DNA from: Stentor coeruleus
Lineage: Eukaryota > Ciliophora > Heterotrichea > Heterotrichida > Stentoridae
Length of the DNA stretch: 64,000 bases
Direction of reading: 5' to 3'
NCBI GenBank assembly: GCA_001970955.1
Contig: MPUH01000095.1
Span: 46,016-110,015 of the forward strand
The notes below the pieces were generated by a model that searched no databases, had not been told where the DNA came from, and saw only the letters and a list, made by a program, of their open reading frames with translations. The position numbers and the translations under genes are program-made. Of this stretch, positions 29,933-40,987 are shown piece after piece (positions within the stretch are counted from its first letter, which is position 1; every line of letters begins with the position of its first letter).

Positions 29933-31267
29933 CTAAACTATTATACAAAGCTCACAAGCACTTAATTTCCCTTCTTCATATAAAATTTCTGGAGGCTTGT
30001 ATATCAAAACATCATTACTGATTTTATTCAAAATTTTCCTACAAAGCCTAGTTTCACGTATACCAATTTCATTTGCAAGTATATCTTTTGTTATTCCATA
30101 CTTTGTAGAAAATTGAGCAAGAATAAACTCATAGTTTTCATATCCAGCTTGTGAGAATTTGTCAAAATAATCTTCAGAATTAGTTTCTTTAAGCATTTGT
30201 AATAAAGTTGGAATATTAACTATAGCTCCTGTTCCATCTCTTATTTGCCCACAACATCTTAAAATACTTGAAGATTTCTGCCTTTTATGTTTATCACGAT
30301 GATCTTCTTCAAGTTTCCATAATATTCTTTTACGATGTCCTGGTTTGATAATACCAATTTGTTGTAAGTCGATTTCAGTAATTGGCATTGGGCCTTTCAT
30401 TTGTTGTGTCATAGCTAAAGAGTTATCATATCCAGCATCTACTAAAATCTCATAAAGTTCTTCTAATTTTATGCTTTCTAGCCAAAGATATATTTCTTTG
30501 ATTTCAATATTTGATGGTTTCACTGAATGTTTTATATATTGAGTATCAGTAATAGACCCTTTATCATCTCCAAGATCACTTATTAAATATGTTGTCCCTT
30601 CTCCAGTACCTCCAAGATCATTAAAAGGATTGATAAAACTAGAAATACTAGAACTTCTTTTAACAAAATTTTTTAACAAAGCTTCAACCTCTAAATTTGG
30701 AGCTAAATCATAAACTGTTAGTCCTTCTTTATCTTTTATTGTAGGGTCAGCCCCTTCTGCCATCATAGCAATTGCACAGTCAATATAATTACAATCAACG
30801 GCATAATGAAATGGAGTTCTAAAATTCTATATAGAAAATACTGTGAAATTTTGAATGTTTGGGTCTGAACCATATTTTAGTAGCAAAACTACCATCTTAT
30901 TATTGCCTTTAAAACTACATAAATGCAAAGGAGTTTCCCCATCTTTTTGTTGCAAGTTAGGGTTTGCATTATGTGTTAGAAGTAATTCAGCTATTTCATA
31001 TTGTCCTGTGTCAGATGCTTGATGAAGAGCTGTTTCGCCATAGATATTCATAATATCAGGATCAGTACCTTGAGAAAGTAAATAACGAGCTGTTTGTATA
31101 TTTCCTGAATTAACAGATCGATAAAGTGGACTCCAGTTTAGGTTTTTATGGGTTTTTGAACTTTCTTCAAAAGATTGAGTTGATAGTCCTTTTGTACATG
31201 TCATAGAATTGTTTTCTAAATCGCTTATAGCATTCTTGAAGCATTTTTGTTGTTGTTCTTCGTTCAT
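29933..31267 (-). CDS. Ankyrin-repeat and SAM-domain protein with C-terminal CaaX box, one intron
   Basis: Exons 31267-30842 and 30826-29933 are joined by removing the intron GTATTTTCTATATAG (30841-30827, phase 0), giving about 439 aa. The join completes an ankyrin repeat (NFRTPFHYAVDCNYIDCAIAMM). About five repeats span residues 45-185, e.g. GETALHQASDTGQYEIAELLL and GETPLHLCSFKGNNKMVVLLL. A SAM domain follows (IKEIYLWLESIKLEELYEIL...PGHRKRILWKLEEDH), then a second SAM-like domain (LLQMLKETNSEDYFDKF). The protein ends CELCIIV; CIIV fits a CaaX prenylation box with a second Cys three residues upstream that could be palmitoylated. It is likely a membrane-tethered scaffold; partners are unknown. 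Confidence 0.9.
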
Positions 31268-31535
31268 TTATTTAATTATATAATTCAATTATGTATGCTT
31301 AATTAAAATTTGGTAAAATATGTTTGGGGAATAAATGTGAAATGAACAACTAAAATACTGAATGTTTTGATTTTTATGAATTTTTTAAGGTTTTATAAAA
31401 ATAGTAGCGAATTTAATTAATAAACTTAACTGCAGATTGTTTGGGTTATATATGGGAATGTATTTTTGGCACTGAAATAGAAATTACTATCAACATAAAT
31501 CATAATCGCATTTCAAGAGTTTATCCTAAAATATA

Positions 31536-33449
31536 TTAAGTAAAATATCTAACTTCATTAATAATCGTATTGGCTCTTTCAAGTGATCTCAGAAGTTCTT
31601 TGCATTTCATCCTCCTTTCTGGAATATCTCCAGGTTCAGTAAGAAGTTCATATATCTTATCCTCTTTATAAATAGTAGAAACCAATTCTGTCTGTATTTT
31701 GAATTTCGCTTTATTCACAAGAAATCCCATAATAGCTTTAGGAACTGCATCTTCAATATTTTTTTTCACTATTTTATAATAACTACTAATAAGCATTTTG
31801 ATTATCTCAAGGTCTCTAAATTCTTTATTTTTTTCATCTTCTACCTCAGGAACTTTTTTTGGTGACATAAATCCACTAAGCGGTGCTGTATCTTTATCTA
31901 AAACAAAATGAGAAACTTCATGAATCGGTGCACCTTCTTCATTTATTTTCTTAATAGCTTCAGCTCCACCTATAAAATCAGGATGTTCAATATTAATATA
32001 TGTTGTTTCAATTTTTATAATATTTTCTATCATATGTTGAGCAGGTTTTCCAAATCTATTCAGCATATCGTCAATAATTTGAGCGATTTCAGTTGCTAAA
32101 TTCGGATAGACATCAAATTCTTTAACTTTTATTACCTGTTCTAATTGTTTTAATTCATTTAAAACTTGATATAAACAGGCAATTGATGGTTCTTTTAATC
32201 TTGTTATTAGTTTTTTCATTAACATTTCAAAAGCTTGTTCAGGAATAAACAAAGAACTTCTAATACCTGTAGCATTTTTTATAGCTGTGATAATAAGTTC
32301 GTCACTTAAATGCCTAAACATATCAATTCCTTCTATTGTTTCTTTAAACTGTTTGAATAAAATATCTTTAATTTTAGCCCCTATACTCATTTCCATAAAG
32401 TTTTCCATTGTCACTTCAATTGATTCTCTAAACTGCCTAGAATAACTTTCAATAACTTGAAGAATTAACGCAAACATCTTACCAGAATCCCCATCTAAAC
32501 CTTCACCATATGTTGAAAGTTCTTCACGACAAGATTTTAACATTTTATTAATATTTTCCTTAAGTACAGGTAAAGTATCTTTAATGTGTTTTATAAGTAA
32601 TGTATTCAATCTAGTCGCTAAATAAGACATCCCAAGTCGATCAGAATAAGTAGAATATGCAGGATGATTACGAAAAAAAGTTTTCTCATCATTTAAATGT
32701 TTTTCTATTGGTTTTCTATTGTTTATATCAGCTTGACTTCTACAGACTACACCAACATATCCAAGTTTTAATGGATAAATATTCCCCATAAGCATATCTC
32801 TTGCATCAGTTCCTTTATCCATAAGATCAATTTTTGTTAGAATTCCTAATGTTCTATGACCTTCAGGGTCAACTTCTCTTGCAAGTTTTAATGAATCAGA
32901 ATTTGCAAGATCTGTATTTGCATTAGAAACTGCTAAAATTATTGCTTCAGGCCTTGTGATAAATTCCATTATCATATCTTTTATTTGGAATTCAATGTCT
33001 TGTGGTTGATCACCAACTGCAACTTTTGTTAATCCGGGTAGATCAACTAGGGTTATATCAAGAACTTTAGGGGAATATATTTTTAGATTGATTGGATCTG
33101 AACTAATTCCAGCTTTAGTTCCAGCGATTTGTCTTGTTGCATTCTCGATTTCTCCTAATATCAACTTGAAGTCTTTAAACTTTGTATCGGGTTTATGGAG
33201 GAATTCACCCCATTCATCTTTATCTTGTGTGTGGACGAGCTGTAAAATAAGTGGTCTTCTTGTTACAATTCCAGCACCTCGAGGTAGGAAATCTTTGCCT
33301 ACTAGACTTTCGAGGACACTTGATTTGCCGGAAGACTGAGGACCTACTACAACAATTTGAGGAAGTGATAGTAAATGAGGTTGGTTTATTAGTGAAATCA
33401 CATCTTGGAGCTTATTAATCGTTGGTATAAGTCTTTCAAGGGAATCCAT
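31536..33449 (-). CDS. Dynamin-related GTPase
   Basis: 637 aa. The GTPase domain has G1 GPQSSGKS (36-43), G2 Thr in GAGIVTRRP (T63), G3 DLPG (136-139) and G4 TKID (205-208). The middle domain follows, and the C-terminus shows a GED (IIKMLISSYYKIVKKNIEDAVPKAIMGFLV). There is no PH or Pro-rich domain, as in DRP1/Vps1-type proteins and in the ciliate dynamin-related proteins. A short variable loop lies at about 510-530. It should drive fission of mitochondria, peroxisomes or endocytic vesicles; which of these cannot be said. All nucleotide-binding residues are intact and no intron is needed. Confidence 0.97.
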   Translation of the reverse strand: MDSLERLIPTINKLQDVISLINQPHLLSLPQIVVVGPQSSGKSSVLESLVGKDFLPRGAGIVTRRPLILQLVHTQDKDEWGEFLHKPDTKFKDFKLILGEIENATRQIAGTKAGISSDPINLKIYSPKVLDITLVDLPGLTKVAVGDQPQDIEFQIKDMIMEFITRPEAIILAVSNANTDLANSDSLKLAREVDPEGHRTLGILTKIDLMDKGTDARDMLMGNIYPLKLGYVGVVCRSQADINNRKPIEKHLNDEKTFFRNHPAYSTYSDRLGMSYLATRLNTLLIKHIKDTLPVLKENINKMLKSCREELSTYGEGLDGDSGKMFALILQVIESYSRQFRESIEVTMENFMEMSIGAKIKDILFKQFKETIEGIDMFRHLSDELIITAIKNATGIRSSLFIPEQAFEMLMKKLITRLKEPSIACLYQVLNELKQLEQVIKVKEFDVYPNLATEIAQIIDDMLNRFGKPAQHMIENIIKIETTYINIEHPDFIGGAEAIKKINEEGAPIHEVSHFVLDKDTAPLSGFMSPKKVPEVEDEKNKEFRDLEIIKMLISSYYKIVKKNIEDAVPKAIMGFLVNKAKFKIQTELVSTIYKEDKIYELLTEPGDIPERRMKCKELLRSLERANTIINEVRYFT

Positions 33450-34354
33450 AATATTTATTATCTAATTCAGATAATCCGAGTAGTTTTTCTATCAAAAAAT
33501 ACGCACACATTGAAAAAAAAGAATTTATTTGAAAGCAAATAATCAATTATCATCTTTTCTCTTTATTGATGTTGAAAATAATGAAGAAAACTGACTTAAT
33601 ATATTGACTATTTTTTATTTTAAAAATAGGATAAAAAGTTAATATGCTTAGAAATGATTTATGTAAATTAGAAATACACTATTTAGTCTTGATATTTTCT
33701 TGTAAATATGATTTTTTTATAGTTTATATTATCTTCTGATATTCATTTAATTTTGTGTAATTCAGATAAAATTATTGCTAGTTGCATCAGGTTTCTTGGA
33801 AAAAATTATAAGTGAAAGTAAAGATAAATTATCTTTATATTAAATATAAGTATTATTCATGATAGATTCTTAACTAATCTATGATTATTAGTGACAAATA
33901 TAAGATAAAGTATAGAATGCATAATGAATAATAGAATGATTGGAATTAGTGATTATTTTACAAAAATATTATAATTAGAAATGAATCAACTCAAGGAAAG
34001 AAGTAATCATTATTTTAAAATTTTCAACTACAATCAGTAAAAAATATATTTAATTATAATCTAAAATAACTTGATTATAATAAACCATTTTTGTTGTTCA
34101 AATGTTCCCATAAATCTCCTAAGTTTTAAAATCGACACTAACTCTACATTACTTTATAAAATACTTTTATAAAAACTAATAATCAAAAATTTGAATTTCA
34201 ATACTTATTATAAGTTATTTTTCATAAAAATCATATAATAAACTCTTATTGTTATACATTTAGCCTGATTTTATGATTAAAAAAATATTTTTTTTCAAAT
34301 CTGTTATCAGAAAATATTATCATATTTTCTTATATTTAGTATCATATTTCTAAC
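33450..34354. other. Intergenic, no gene seen
   Basis: About 905 bp of AT-rich sequence holding the dynamin promoter and the 3' end of the small membrane-protein gene. Stops are dense in all frames and no repeats were noticed. Confidence 0.55.
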
Positions 34355-34846
34355 TTATTTTAGTTTATTTTCAAAATATTCTTCTACGAATCTTCTTATC
34401 ATAAACTGGTTACGGAGGGTTTTTTCTTTCACTCCTGAGGCAAAAATCTGAAAATGTCTGCCATCAACAAGATTTATTTCAACAGTATAGCACTTAGTTG
34501 ATTTTCCTGATTCTTTTAGCTTAGCATTAACAATCTGCCCTAAAGTAAATCTGCTAAATTTTTTCAAAAAAAGCATTCTTATCTCTATCAGAAAAGACTC
34601 ATCATCATCAACTGCAACTAAATGAAGTTTTTCATACTTGCTAATATACATACATACTACAAACATGAAACTAAATGCTAAAGCTATAACTAATCTCCAC
34701 CAAACTCTATATATAATTTACCCTCCACTTTCTTGAAGTTTTACAAGAGACCAAAGAGATAAGACAAGGTAAATTGCGGAAACGACAAACATGTATACAG
34801 GCCAACTTGTCATTGTTGTAGATTTAGGTTTTTTTGGAAGCTCCAT
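34355..34846 (-). CDS. Small two-TM membrane protein, paralogue A, one intron
   Basis: Exons 34846-34722 and 34706-34355 flank the intron GTAAATTATATATAG (34721-34707, phase 2), giving 158 aa. The N-terminus MELPKKPKSTTM precedes two TM segments (YMFVVSAIYLVLSLW and LVIALAFSFMFVVCMYI) joined by a short loop (VKLQESGGVWWR). The remaining ~95 residues look like a soluble alpha/beta domain (FLIEIRMLFLKKFSRFTL, CYTVEINLVDGRHFQIFASG, RRFVEEYFENKLK). I do not recognise the family. A roughly 80% identical copy with the intron at the same place lies at 37460-37950 on the other strand. Conservation of both copies shows that the frame is real. Confidence 0.85.
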
Positions 34847-35539
34847 AGTTATTATGGCATTATCTTTAAGAGTAAATGAATGAGTATTTTTATAAGTTTC
34901 AAGATAAGAAATTTAATTATTTAATAAACTAACAATTCAGGAAATTCCACCTTCTATTTATGTGATATCATATATATATCATTATTCAAATATTCACGTA
35001 AACATATTTTCTGGATTTAATTTCATAAAATACTCATAATTTTCCTGACAATTTTTCAAAACTATCAAACTCTCAAAAAAACCATAAAACCCAGAGTATC
35101 ATTAAAAAATACAAAAATTATTATCTCTACATAAAACTTCCTGTGAAAAAAAACATCTGAAAATTCAAGGACAATTATTGGGCGTTATGAAATAACCAAA
35201 ACCTTAATAGAAAAATTTTGGGAAAATTAAACTCAGTGTGTATATAAAAACTTAAGAAAAAGTTGCCATAAAAGTTTTTAATAAGTCAATAATCCTCAAT
35301 GATTTTGATTTTAAATTAGTATCTCATGAAATGAATACATTAAAATTTGTATTTCATCAGAATACTATTAAATTATATGAAACCAAAGAAATTTCTAAAA
35401 GAATGTGACTAATTATGGAATATATCAGTGATGGTTGACTATTTTATTATAAAATTGTATTATATCGATTATTATATATAAAAAAACTATAGGATAAACA
35501 TTTTTTGCATAATACCTGAGTGTTAATTAGAAATATATA
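34847..35539. other. Intergenic, no gene seen
   Basis: About 690 bp upstream of paralogue A with dense stops on both strands. It leads into the kinase pseudogene; earlier, more decayed parts of that gene may extend into its last ~100 bp, but I cannot read them. Confidence 0.5.
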
Positions 35540-36132
35540 GGGTAAAGGTAAAGGGAATTATGCTTTTTTTTAATAATTTCATGATTTTGATTGCATTGTA
35601 AACACACAAGATTGTGAGAGCAAGAATTATGATTTTTTTCCCATAAATCATCTCAGGTTGAATATCTACATAAATTCGGCGTGACTTAAAAGCAAAAATT
35701 TACTCTTAGACAAAAAAAATGAAAAACATTCGATTTTGGCCTTAGCAGAACTTTCAAACTAGGGGAATTATTAAAAACTTCATGTGGAACCCTTATTATG
35801 CAGCTACGGAATTAGTTTCTGGAGAAAATTATAAATGTCCAGAAGTCAGCATATGAAGTACAGGGGTCATTCTATTTGTTATGATATGTGGATATTTTCC
35901 TAATATTTCTAATCTATACAAAAAAATCATTGCTGGTGATTGCATATTCCCTAATTTCATGTCAAAACTTGCAAAAATTCTTAAAGTATCCTCAATACCA
36001 TTTTACAATCTCTATCATCTATTCACACATTTGGTATCAAAAAATACCCGAGTAGTCAAAAAGAATCATTTTAAAACTCTATGTCCATATAAAAATTCAA
36101 ATACTAACTTTAAAGCTCTTAGAAAATTTTAA
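35540..36132 (+). pseudogene. Decayed CAMK/SNF1-like protein kinase fragment
   Basis: Three reading frames together spell the middle and C-lobe of a kinase. The fragments, in order, are LFDCIVNTQ-like (helix D), IISG-x-EYLHKFG (helix E), LKSKNLLLDKKNEK (catalytic loop region, HRD lost), FDFGLSRTFKLGELLKTSCGT (subdomains VII-VIII), YYAATELVSGENYKCPEV (APE altered), then STGVILFVMICGYFP and NLYKKIIAGD. The Trp of the usual D-x-W is a TGA, the HRD is gone, residues after GYFP are missing, and at least three frameshifts are needed. It has no start and no intact frame. The final ~60 codons, open but unlike a kinase, are probably drift. It is a dead or dying gene copy. Confidence 0.8.
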
Positions 36133-37459
36133 TTACAACTTTTTAATATGCGGAAAATGCATAAAAGGTAGTAAGTATAAAAAGTGACTGTTATTTTATT
36201 ATTATAAAGGGATAAACTGCTGAATAGTGAGAAAATAAAAGTAAAATAAGGTTGAGAAATCATCATTAGATAATTATTTATGTGAGATGATTTATTATCG
36301 ATAATCAAAGCATCTAAGTAAAACATAAAACGTAAAAGAATAGATAGAATCGAATAGAGAAATTCTGTATCAAAAATCACAAGTAAAGTTTACTTAAAAA
36401 AAATTTTAACTTAACTTCTAATGGGAGGATTAAATTTTTAAATTTTGTGATTAAGACCAAAGTTACTACAAAAAAAAGGCTGATTCATGCAAAGTTAACA
36501 ATTAAAAAATACAGAAAAACTAAGAGCATAAAATTAATACTTATAATGTTTCTTATGTAAATTATAAACCTAAGAACTATAAAATAAGCTTAAAATTTGC
36601 TAATAATCATATGTTAAGTATGCAAAGTTATATTTGAATTTGGGATTTGAGAATGCTTGGTTTGCTTAGAATTTGAAAAATTATAAAAGCTTTATTGATA
36701 TGATAGTTTTAAATTTCTTAGGATATTTGCTTTTGTGATTATTCTTGGAAATTTGGTTTTAAGAACTAGTTAGGAATTATGATTTTTGAGTTGATTTTTT
36801 AATGATTTGTATGTTATTTTTAAGCTAGTGAGTTTGTGATAAGACTTTAGAAATTAAGATTTGAATAAAGATTTATATCTTATCTTATATTAAAAATGAA
36901 TAAAATTTGAATAGATGAAAATACATACACCGATTTTATTTATTATTAGGAAATAAGGTAGGTTAGCTTTTATGAAATTATTTCACTTAAATGCTCATCA
37001 TTTGTGTATAATTTAGCACTCCAAGTGTTAAGTTTATTAAAATAATTACAAAATTACTTAGTCACATACTTTTTATTCAAAAAAGTCAATTCTCAATAAC
37101 CATAGTACTTTTATTTGAATAATTATTCATATCACATCAAAATAAGTATTTCTCTTTTATTTCTAATTAATCAATTCTTTAACCAGCCAAAATATAATTT
37201 CTGAATTTTCGGCACTTTTACATATTTGCTTTTAAAAAACTTTTTCTATCAAGTATAATCAAATAATAAACAATAATAATTTGAAATAATCTATACCTTT
37301 CATACCAACAAATTCAAACATTATTGTTAGATAAAATTTAAATTATCATATTTTAGTATGCAACAAAATTTTAACACCTGGCTTCATACTAAATCTTAAA
37401 TTTTATATAAGATTGTATAAATTTTCATTCTAGTTATATGGTGTGTATAATCTTAAATT
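36133..37459. other. Intergenic, no gene seen
   Basis: About 1.3 kb of AT-rich DNA between the kinase pseudogene and paralogue B. Stops are dense in all frames; strand composition is mixed. Nothing recognised. Confidence 0.5.
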
Positions 37460-37950
37460 ATGGAACCTCCAAAAAAGCCAAAAGTTTTGACAATGACTAA
37501 TTGGCCAGTATATATGTTTGTTGTATCAGGGGTATACCTTGTTTTATCTCTCTGGTCTTTGGTTAAACTTCAGGAAAGTGGAGGGTAATTCTCATATAGC
37601 GCTTGGTGGAGATTTGTTATAGCTTTTGCTTTCACTTTTATGTTTGCAGTATGCATGTACATTAGTAAGTATGAGAAATTAGAACTTGTTGCTACTGAGA
37701 GCGACGAATCATTTTTAATAGAGATCCGAATGCTTGTATTAAAAAAGTTCAGCCGATTTACGTTGACCCAAATCGTAAGTGTGAAACTAAAAGAGTCAGG
37801 AAAATCAACAAAATGTTATAGTCTCGAAGTAAATATTGTGGATGGTAGACAATTTTGATTTTTGCCTCAGGTGTTAAAGAAAAGACACTTCGAAATCAGT
37901 TTATGATCAGAAGATTCATTGAGGAATATTTCGAAAATAAACTTAAGTAG
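37460..37950 (+). pseudogene. Small two-TM membrane protein, paralogue B, with a 1-nt frameshift
   Basis: The ATG at 37460 opens a protein about 80% identical to paralogue A, with its intron GTAATTCTCATATAG (37585-37599) at exactly the homologous site. At about 37854-37857 the sequence is one base shorter than paralogue A, producing a TGA at 37856-37858 after VDGRQF. In the shifted frame the homologous tail (IFASGVKEKTLRNQFMIRR...) continues unbroken to TAG at 37948-37950, with only one conservative change. Most DNA differences after the break are silent. The break is therefore either very recent or an error in the sequence; if an error, this is an intact 158-aa gene. Confidence 0.75.
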
Positions 37951-38342
37951 TCATATTTCTTAATAATATGCATGAATACTGAGTTTATATTTAAATGAAT
38001 CAAATATATGGATTTTATACTTACCCAAAGCTAATTTGCATACAATCTTAATTCCATAAGGAATTTGCCTAAGCAGTGAAAATTATGAGTTTGAAGAACT
38101 TAAATTTTCTGTAATCAACCTAGCTCTAAAAATCCTGACTATGAAAAGTTATCAGTTATAAATCTAATATTACCTCTTAATTTATAGTAAAACTTCATAA
38201 AAGCTAAGTGTTATCTATAAAATAACAAATCCAAATAATTCAATAAAATCCTAACCAAAGATTAAAACCCTTTAATCATCCTATCCACGATCTCAATCTA
38301 CAATTCTACTTTCTTCCAAACAAAAAAATAATTTTCATACTA
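37951..38342. other. Intergenic, no gene seen
   Basis: About 390 bp between two convergent genes, AT-rich, without recognisable features. Confidence 0.55.
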
Positions 38343-39671
38343 TTACTTAAGCTTAAGTGTATTAGAAATCAGCTTCTTTTCCCAATAAACCTCAATAGTC
38401 TCTACTTCAGCATAATCTCTAATATCAATTTCATTCCTATCAAAATGCCCTATATTAAAATCTTTAACTTTTTTCATATTAACATGCATTTCACACTTGG
38501 CTCTTTTTATAAACCTATTCGATAAAACAACTGCCAATGAAGACTCTTTTCTCAGTAATGACAAATCTAAAAGCCCAACAGTAACAGAATTACTCAATGG
38601 CATTGAACACGATATAACTTGTATAGTCAATTTCCCATGAATTTCCAATTGATCATATTCATGGTTTATAAGCATTTCTCTAGTCTCTTTAGGTCCGAGT
38701 TTAAAGTTTTCAAGACATCTTCTAGGTTCTTTTATATAAAGTTTCAAATGATTTAATGGTTTTTCTGTTGTATTTTGGATTTTAAACACATGAAAAGTCC
38801 TGTTTTCTGACTGAGACTCTTCAAGGATAATAGATTGAGGATCAAATTCTAATATTTCATTAGTAGCTAAAGTTAAATCAGGTAACAAAGGTTTTGACTT
38901 GATTTGAGGAATACATTCTATAATAACCCTATTCATTTCTTGAACTTGGTCATTCATTTGACATGTTTTCTGGGCAATTTTCCCTAGTGTATTTTTGATA
39001 ATCTCTTCAGTCTCCATAGTTTTTCCTATAATATCCTGAGCATTACTTTTAATAACTTTATTCACTGATCTTGAAATAAAACGTGTACATAAAATAAACT
39101 CTCTTTTTAAAGTTTCATAGTCAACAATTTTGCTTTTATTTAACTCCACAGACTTTTTTATAACAAATTCAGCATATTTATCATCTTCATATATCTTTGG
39201 CACAGAAGTATATAAAGATAAAGGTTTTGAATTCTTTATAGGTATATCATTTAAAGTTATAATATCTTCATCCCAACCATGATCAGTTGAAGTATAAATA
39301 GCTATTATTGTATATGGTCCTGATCTTGATGTTATTTTTAAGAATTCTTCTGAAAAGTACCTTAAAAATTCAGCCTCTGCGAAAAAAACTAAGAAATTGT
39401 AGGAGGATAATTTAGTGTTGATAAATTCTAAATGTTTTGGATATGAAGATATAGAATCAGAAGGTGAGGACTTGCAAGAAAAGAGAGCTTCATCACTATG
39501 CGGAAATATAGACAAATCTAAGGATTTAAGAGCTGATTTTAGGGATTGAGAGATAGTGTTTGGGAAATAGACTTGGAATTGTTGACCTTCGATTGATTTT
39601 TGCTTGAGAATAAGTTCGAGGTGAAGGTTTTCAGAGTATATGTCTGGGTTAATGAAAACCAGTGTAGACAT
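38343..39671 (-). CDS. Hypothetical protein with central helical segment
   Basis: 442 aa, single exon, ATG to TAA. The first ~185 residues look like an alpha/beta domain (MSTLVFINPDIY, YNFLVFFAEAEFLRYF, YTIIAIYTS). A helical segment follows (about 195-265, IIKNTLGKIAQKTCQMNDQVQEM). The C-terminal ~160 residues look like beta strands (FHVFKIQNTTEKPLNHLKLYI, LTIQVISCSMPL, CEMHVNMKKVKDFNI), perhaps an Ig-like or C2-like sandwich. I cannot assign a family. There is no signal peptide or TM segment. Long, unbroken and codon-like, it is a convincing gene. Confidence 0.8.
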   Translation of the reverse strand: MSTLVFINPDIYSENLHLELILKQKSIEGQQFQVYFPNTISQSLKSALKSLDLSIFPHSDEALFSCKSSPSDSISSYPKHLEFINTKLSSYNFLVFFAEAEFLRYFSEEFLKITSRSGPYTIIAIYTSTDHGWDEDIITLNDIPIKNSKPLSLYTSVPKIYEDDKYAEFVIKKSVELNKSKIVDYETLKREFILCTRFISRSVNKVIKSNAQDIIGKTMETEEIIKNTLGKIAQKTCQMNDQVQEMNRVIIECIPQIKSKPLLPDLTLATNEILEFDPQSIILEESQSENRTFHVFKIQNTTEKPLNHLKLYIKEPRRCLENFKLGPKETREMLINHEYDQLEIHGKLTIQVISCSMPLSNSVTVGLLDLSLLRKESSLAVVLSNRFIKRAKCEMHVNMKKVKDFNIGHFDRNEIDIRDYAEVETIEVYWEKKLISNTLKLK

Positions 39672-40987
39672 ATTATTATATTGGTAATATTAGAGACTTT
39701 ATGAGATTTTATGGGAATAAGGATGAAGATATGGCTTTGGGATATTGGTTTTTAAGAAATATGCATGTTTATTTGATAGGTTTGGTTATCATGTTTTTAG
39801 TGACTTTTATAGGATTGCATTAAATTGTGGGATGCTTGCAAGAGCTGCGATTTTATGTATAGTTTAAATAATGTATAAAAACTGCTAGAGGGAAAAAATA
39901 TATTTTTATGTATTTATATTTATATATCGAACTTATTATTCATAGGATAAGATAAAATTAGGATATTATAACTTGTAAAAGACTATTAAATTAACACTTT
40001 TCTTGAGAAAAGTAACCAGAAAAATATAGGTTCTTGACTGGAAAAAAATTAGTTGATGCGAATTATGATTTTTGGTTGAAATACAGGTTTTTTATTGTAT
40101 TTGATGTATTTTATTATATTTTTTATGACTTTGTAGTATTTTTGATATAAATTTATAGTAGATTTAATATAAGTGAAAATGATTTTGGGCAGAAATTGTA
40201 AATTTTATACAAAACAAATACAAATAATTATAAGAATTATAATTCAATTTTGTGCAAAGCTCTGGTGATGATGATAAAAGCACTGGGGAAGCTATAAGGT
40301 TAAATAGAAACTTAAAACTTTGAAATAAAAAAGAACTTGAAATTATCTAAATTTTTTTTTAGCATATTGAAGATAGCTCAAAACAAACACAAAAGCTGCT
40401 TAAAAATCAAATGCAATCAAAAAATTAATGCTAAAAGGATAAAAGATAAAACTTACTATTAGCATACCTATTATTTTTATAAAAAAAAATAGTCAGAATA
40501 AGGTTTAAAAGGAAAATACTTTTAAGACCGAAAAATGCTGTTGTCAAATTCAAAAAATACTAATATGCAATCACATAAAAGAAGTTATTATATTTATACA
40601 AAAATAATATCCAAAGATGATGAGAAATGAAAAAAATTTAGCTGCACTTAAAAATTACACTATTTAACTTCTACTTTTACTTAAATCATTTATCAGTCTC
40701 TAATAATAAAATACAATATTTAACTTCTACTTTTACTTAAAACCTACTTCTTATCATCATAATCATATTTTGAGCCTAAATTCATATTCTCGCATCACCC
40801 ACAAAAAAATCCAGTTAATTTATCATCTAAATCCATCAAAAAATATCATTTTTCAAACTAATTTTCAAAAACCCTGCCTCAATAATAAAAAAATCATATT
40901 TTCTAACAACAACCCCAACAATCAACAAGCATTTATCGAATTTTTATATAAAAATGTTATAATTTCCTATTACTAATCCAATTAAAT
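39672..40987. other. Intergenic, no gene seen
   Basis: About 1.3 kb between two divergent genes. It is AT-rich with stops in all frames. The only internal structure noticed is a 25-bp direct repeat at 40661-40685 and 40717-40741. Confidence 0.5.
40661..40741. repeat. 25-bp direct repeat pair
   Basis: An identical 25-bp sequence (beginning tatttaacttctacttttac) occurs at 40661-40685 and 40717-40741, a period of 56 bp. It lies about 250 bp upstream of the XK-related-like gene and could be a promoter element or a simple local duplication. Confidence 0.75.

Noticed and set aside
35881-36132. Intact small protein MICGYFPNISNLYKK...
   Set aside because: It is the open tail of the kinase pseudogene (helix F onward) starting at an internal Met; upstream kinase motifs are broken.
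36129-36380. 83-codon minus-strand frame
   Set aside because: It is isolated and of low complexity, with no family resemblance and no supporting intron or neighbour; a chance frame in AT-rich DNA is likely.
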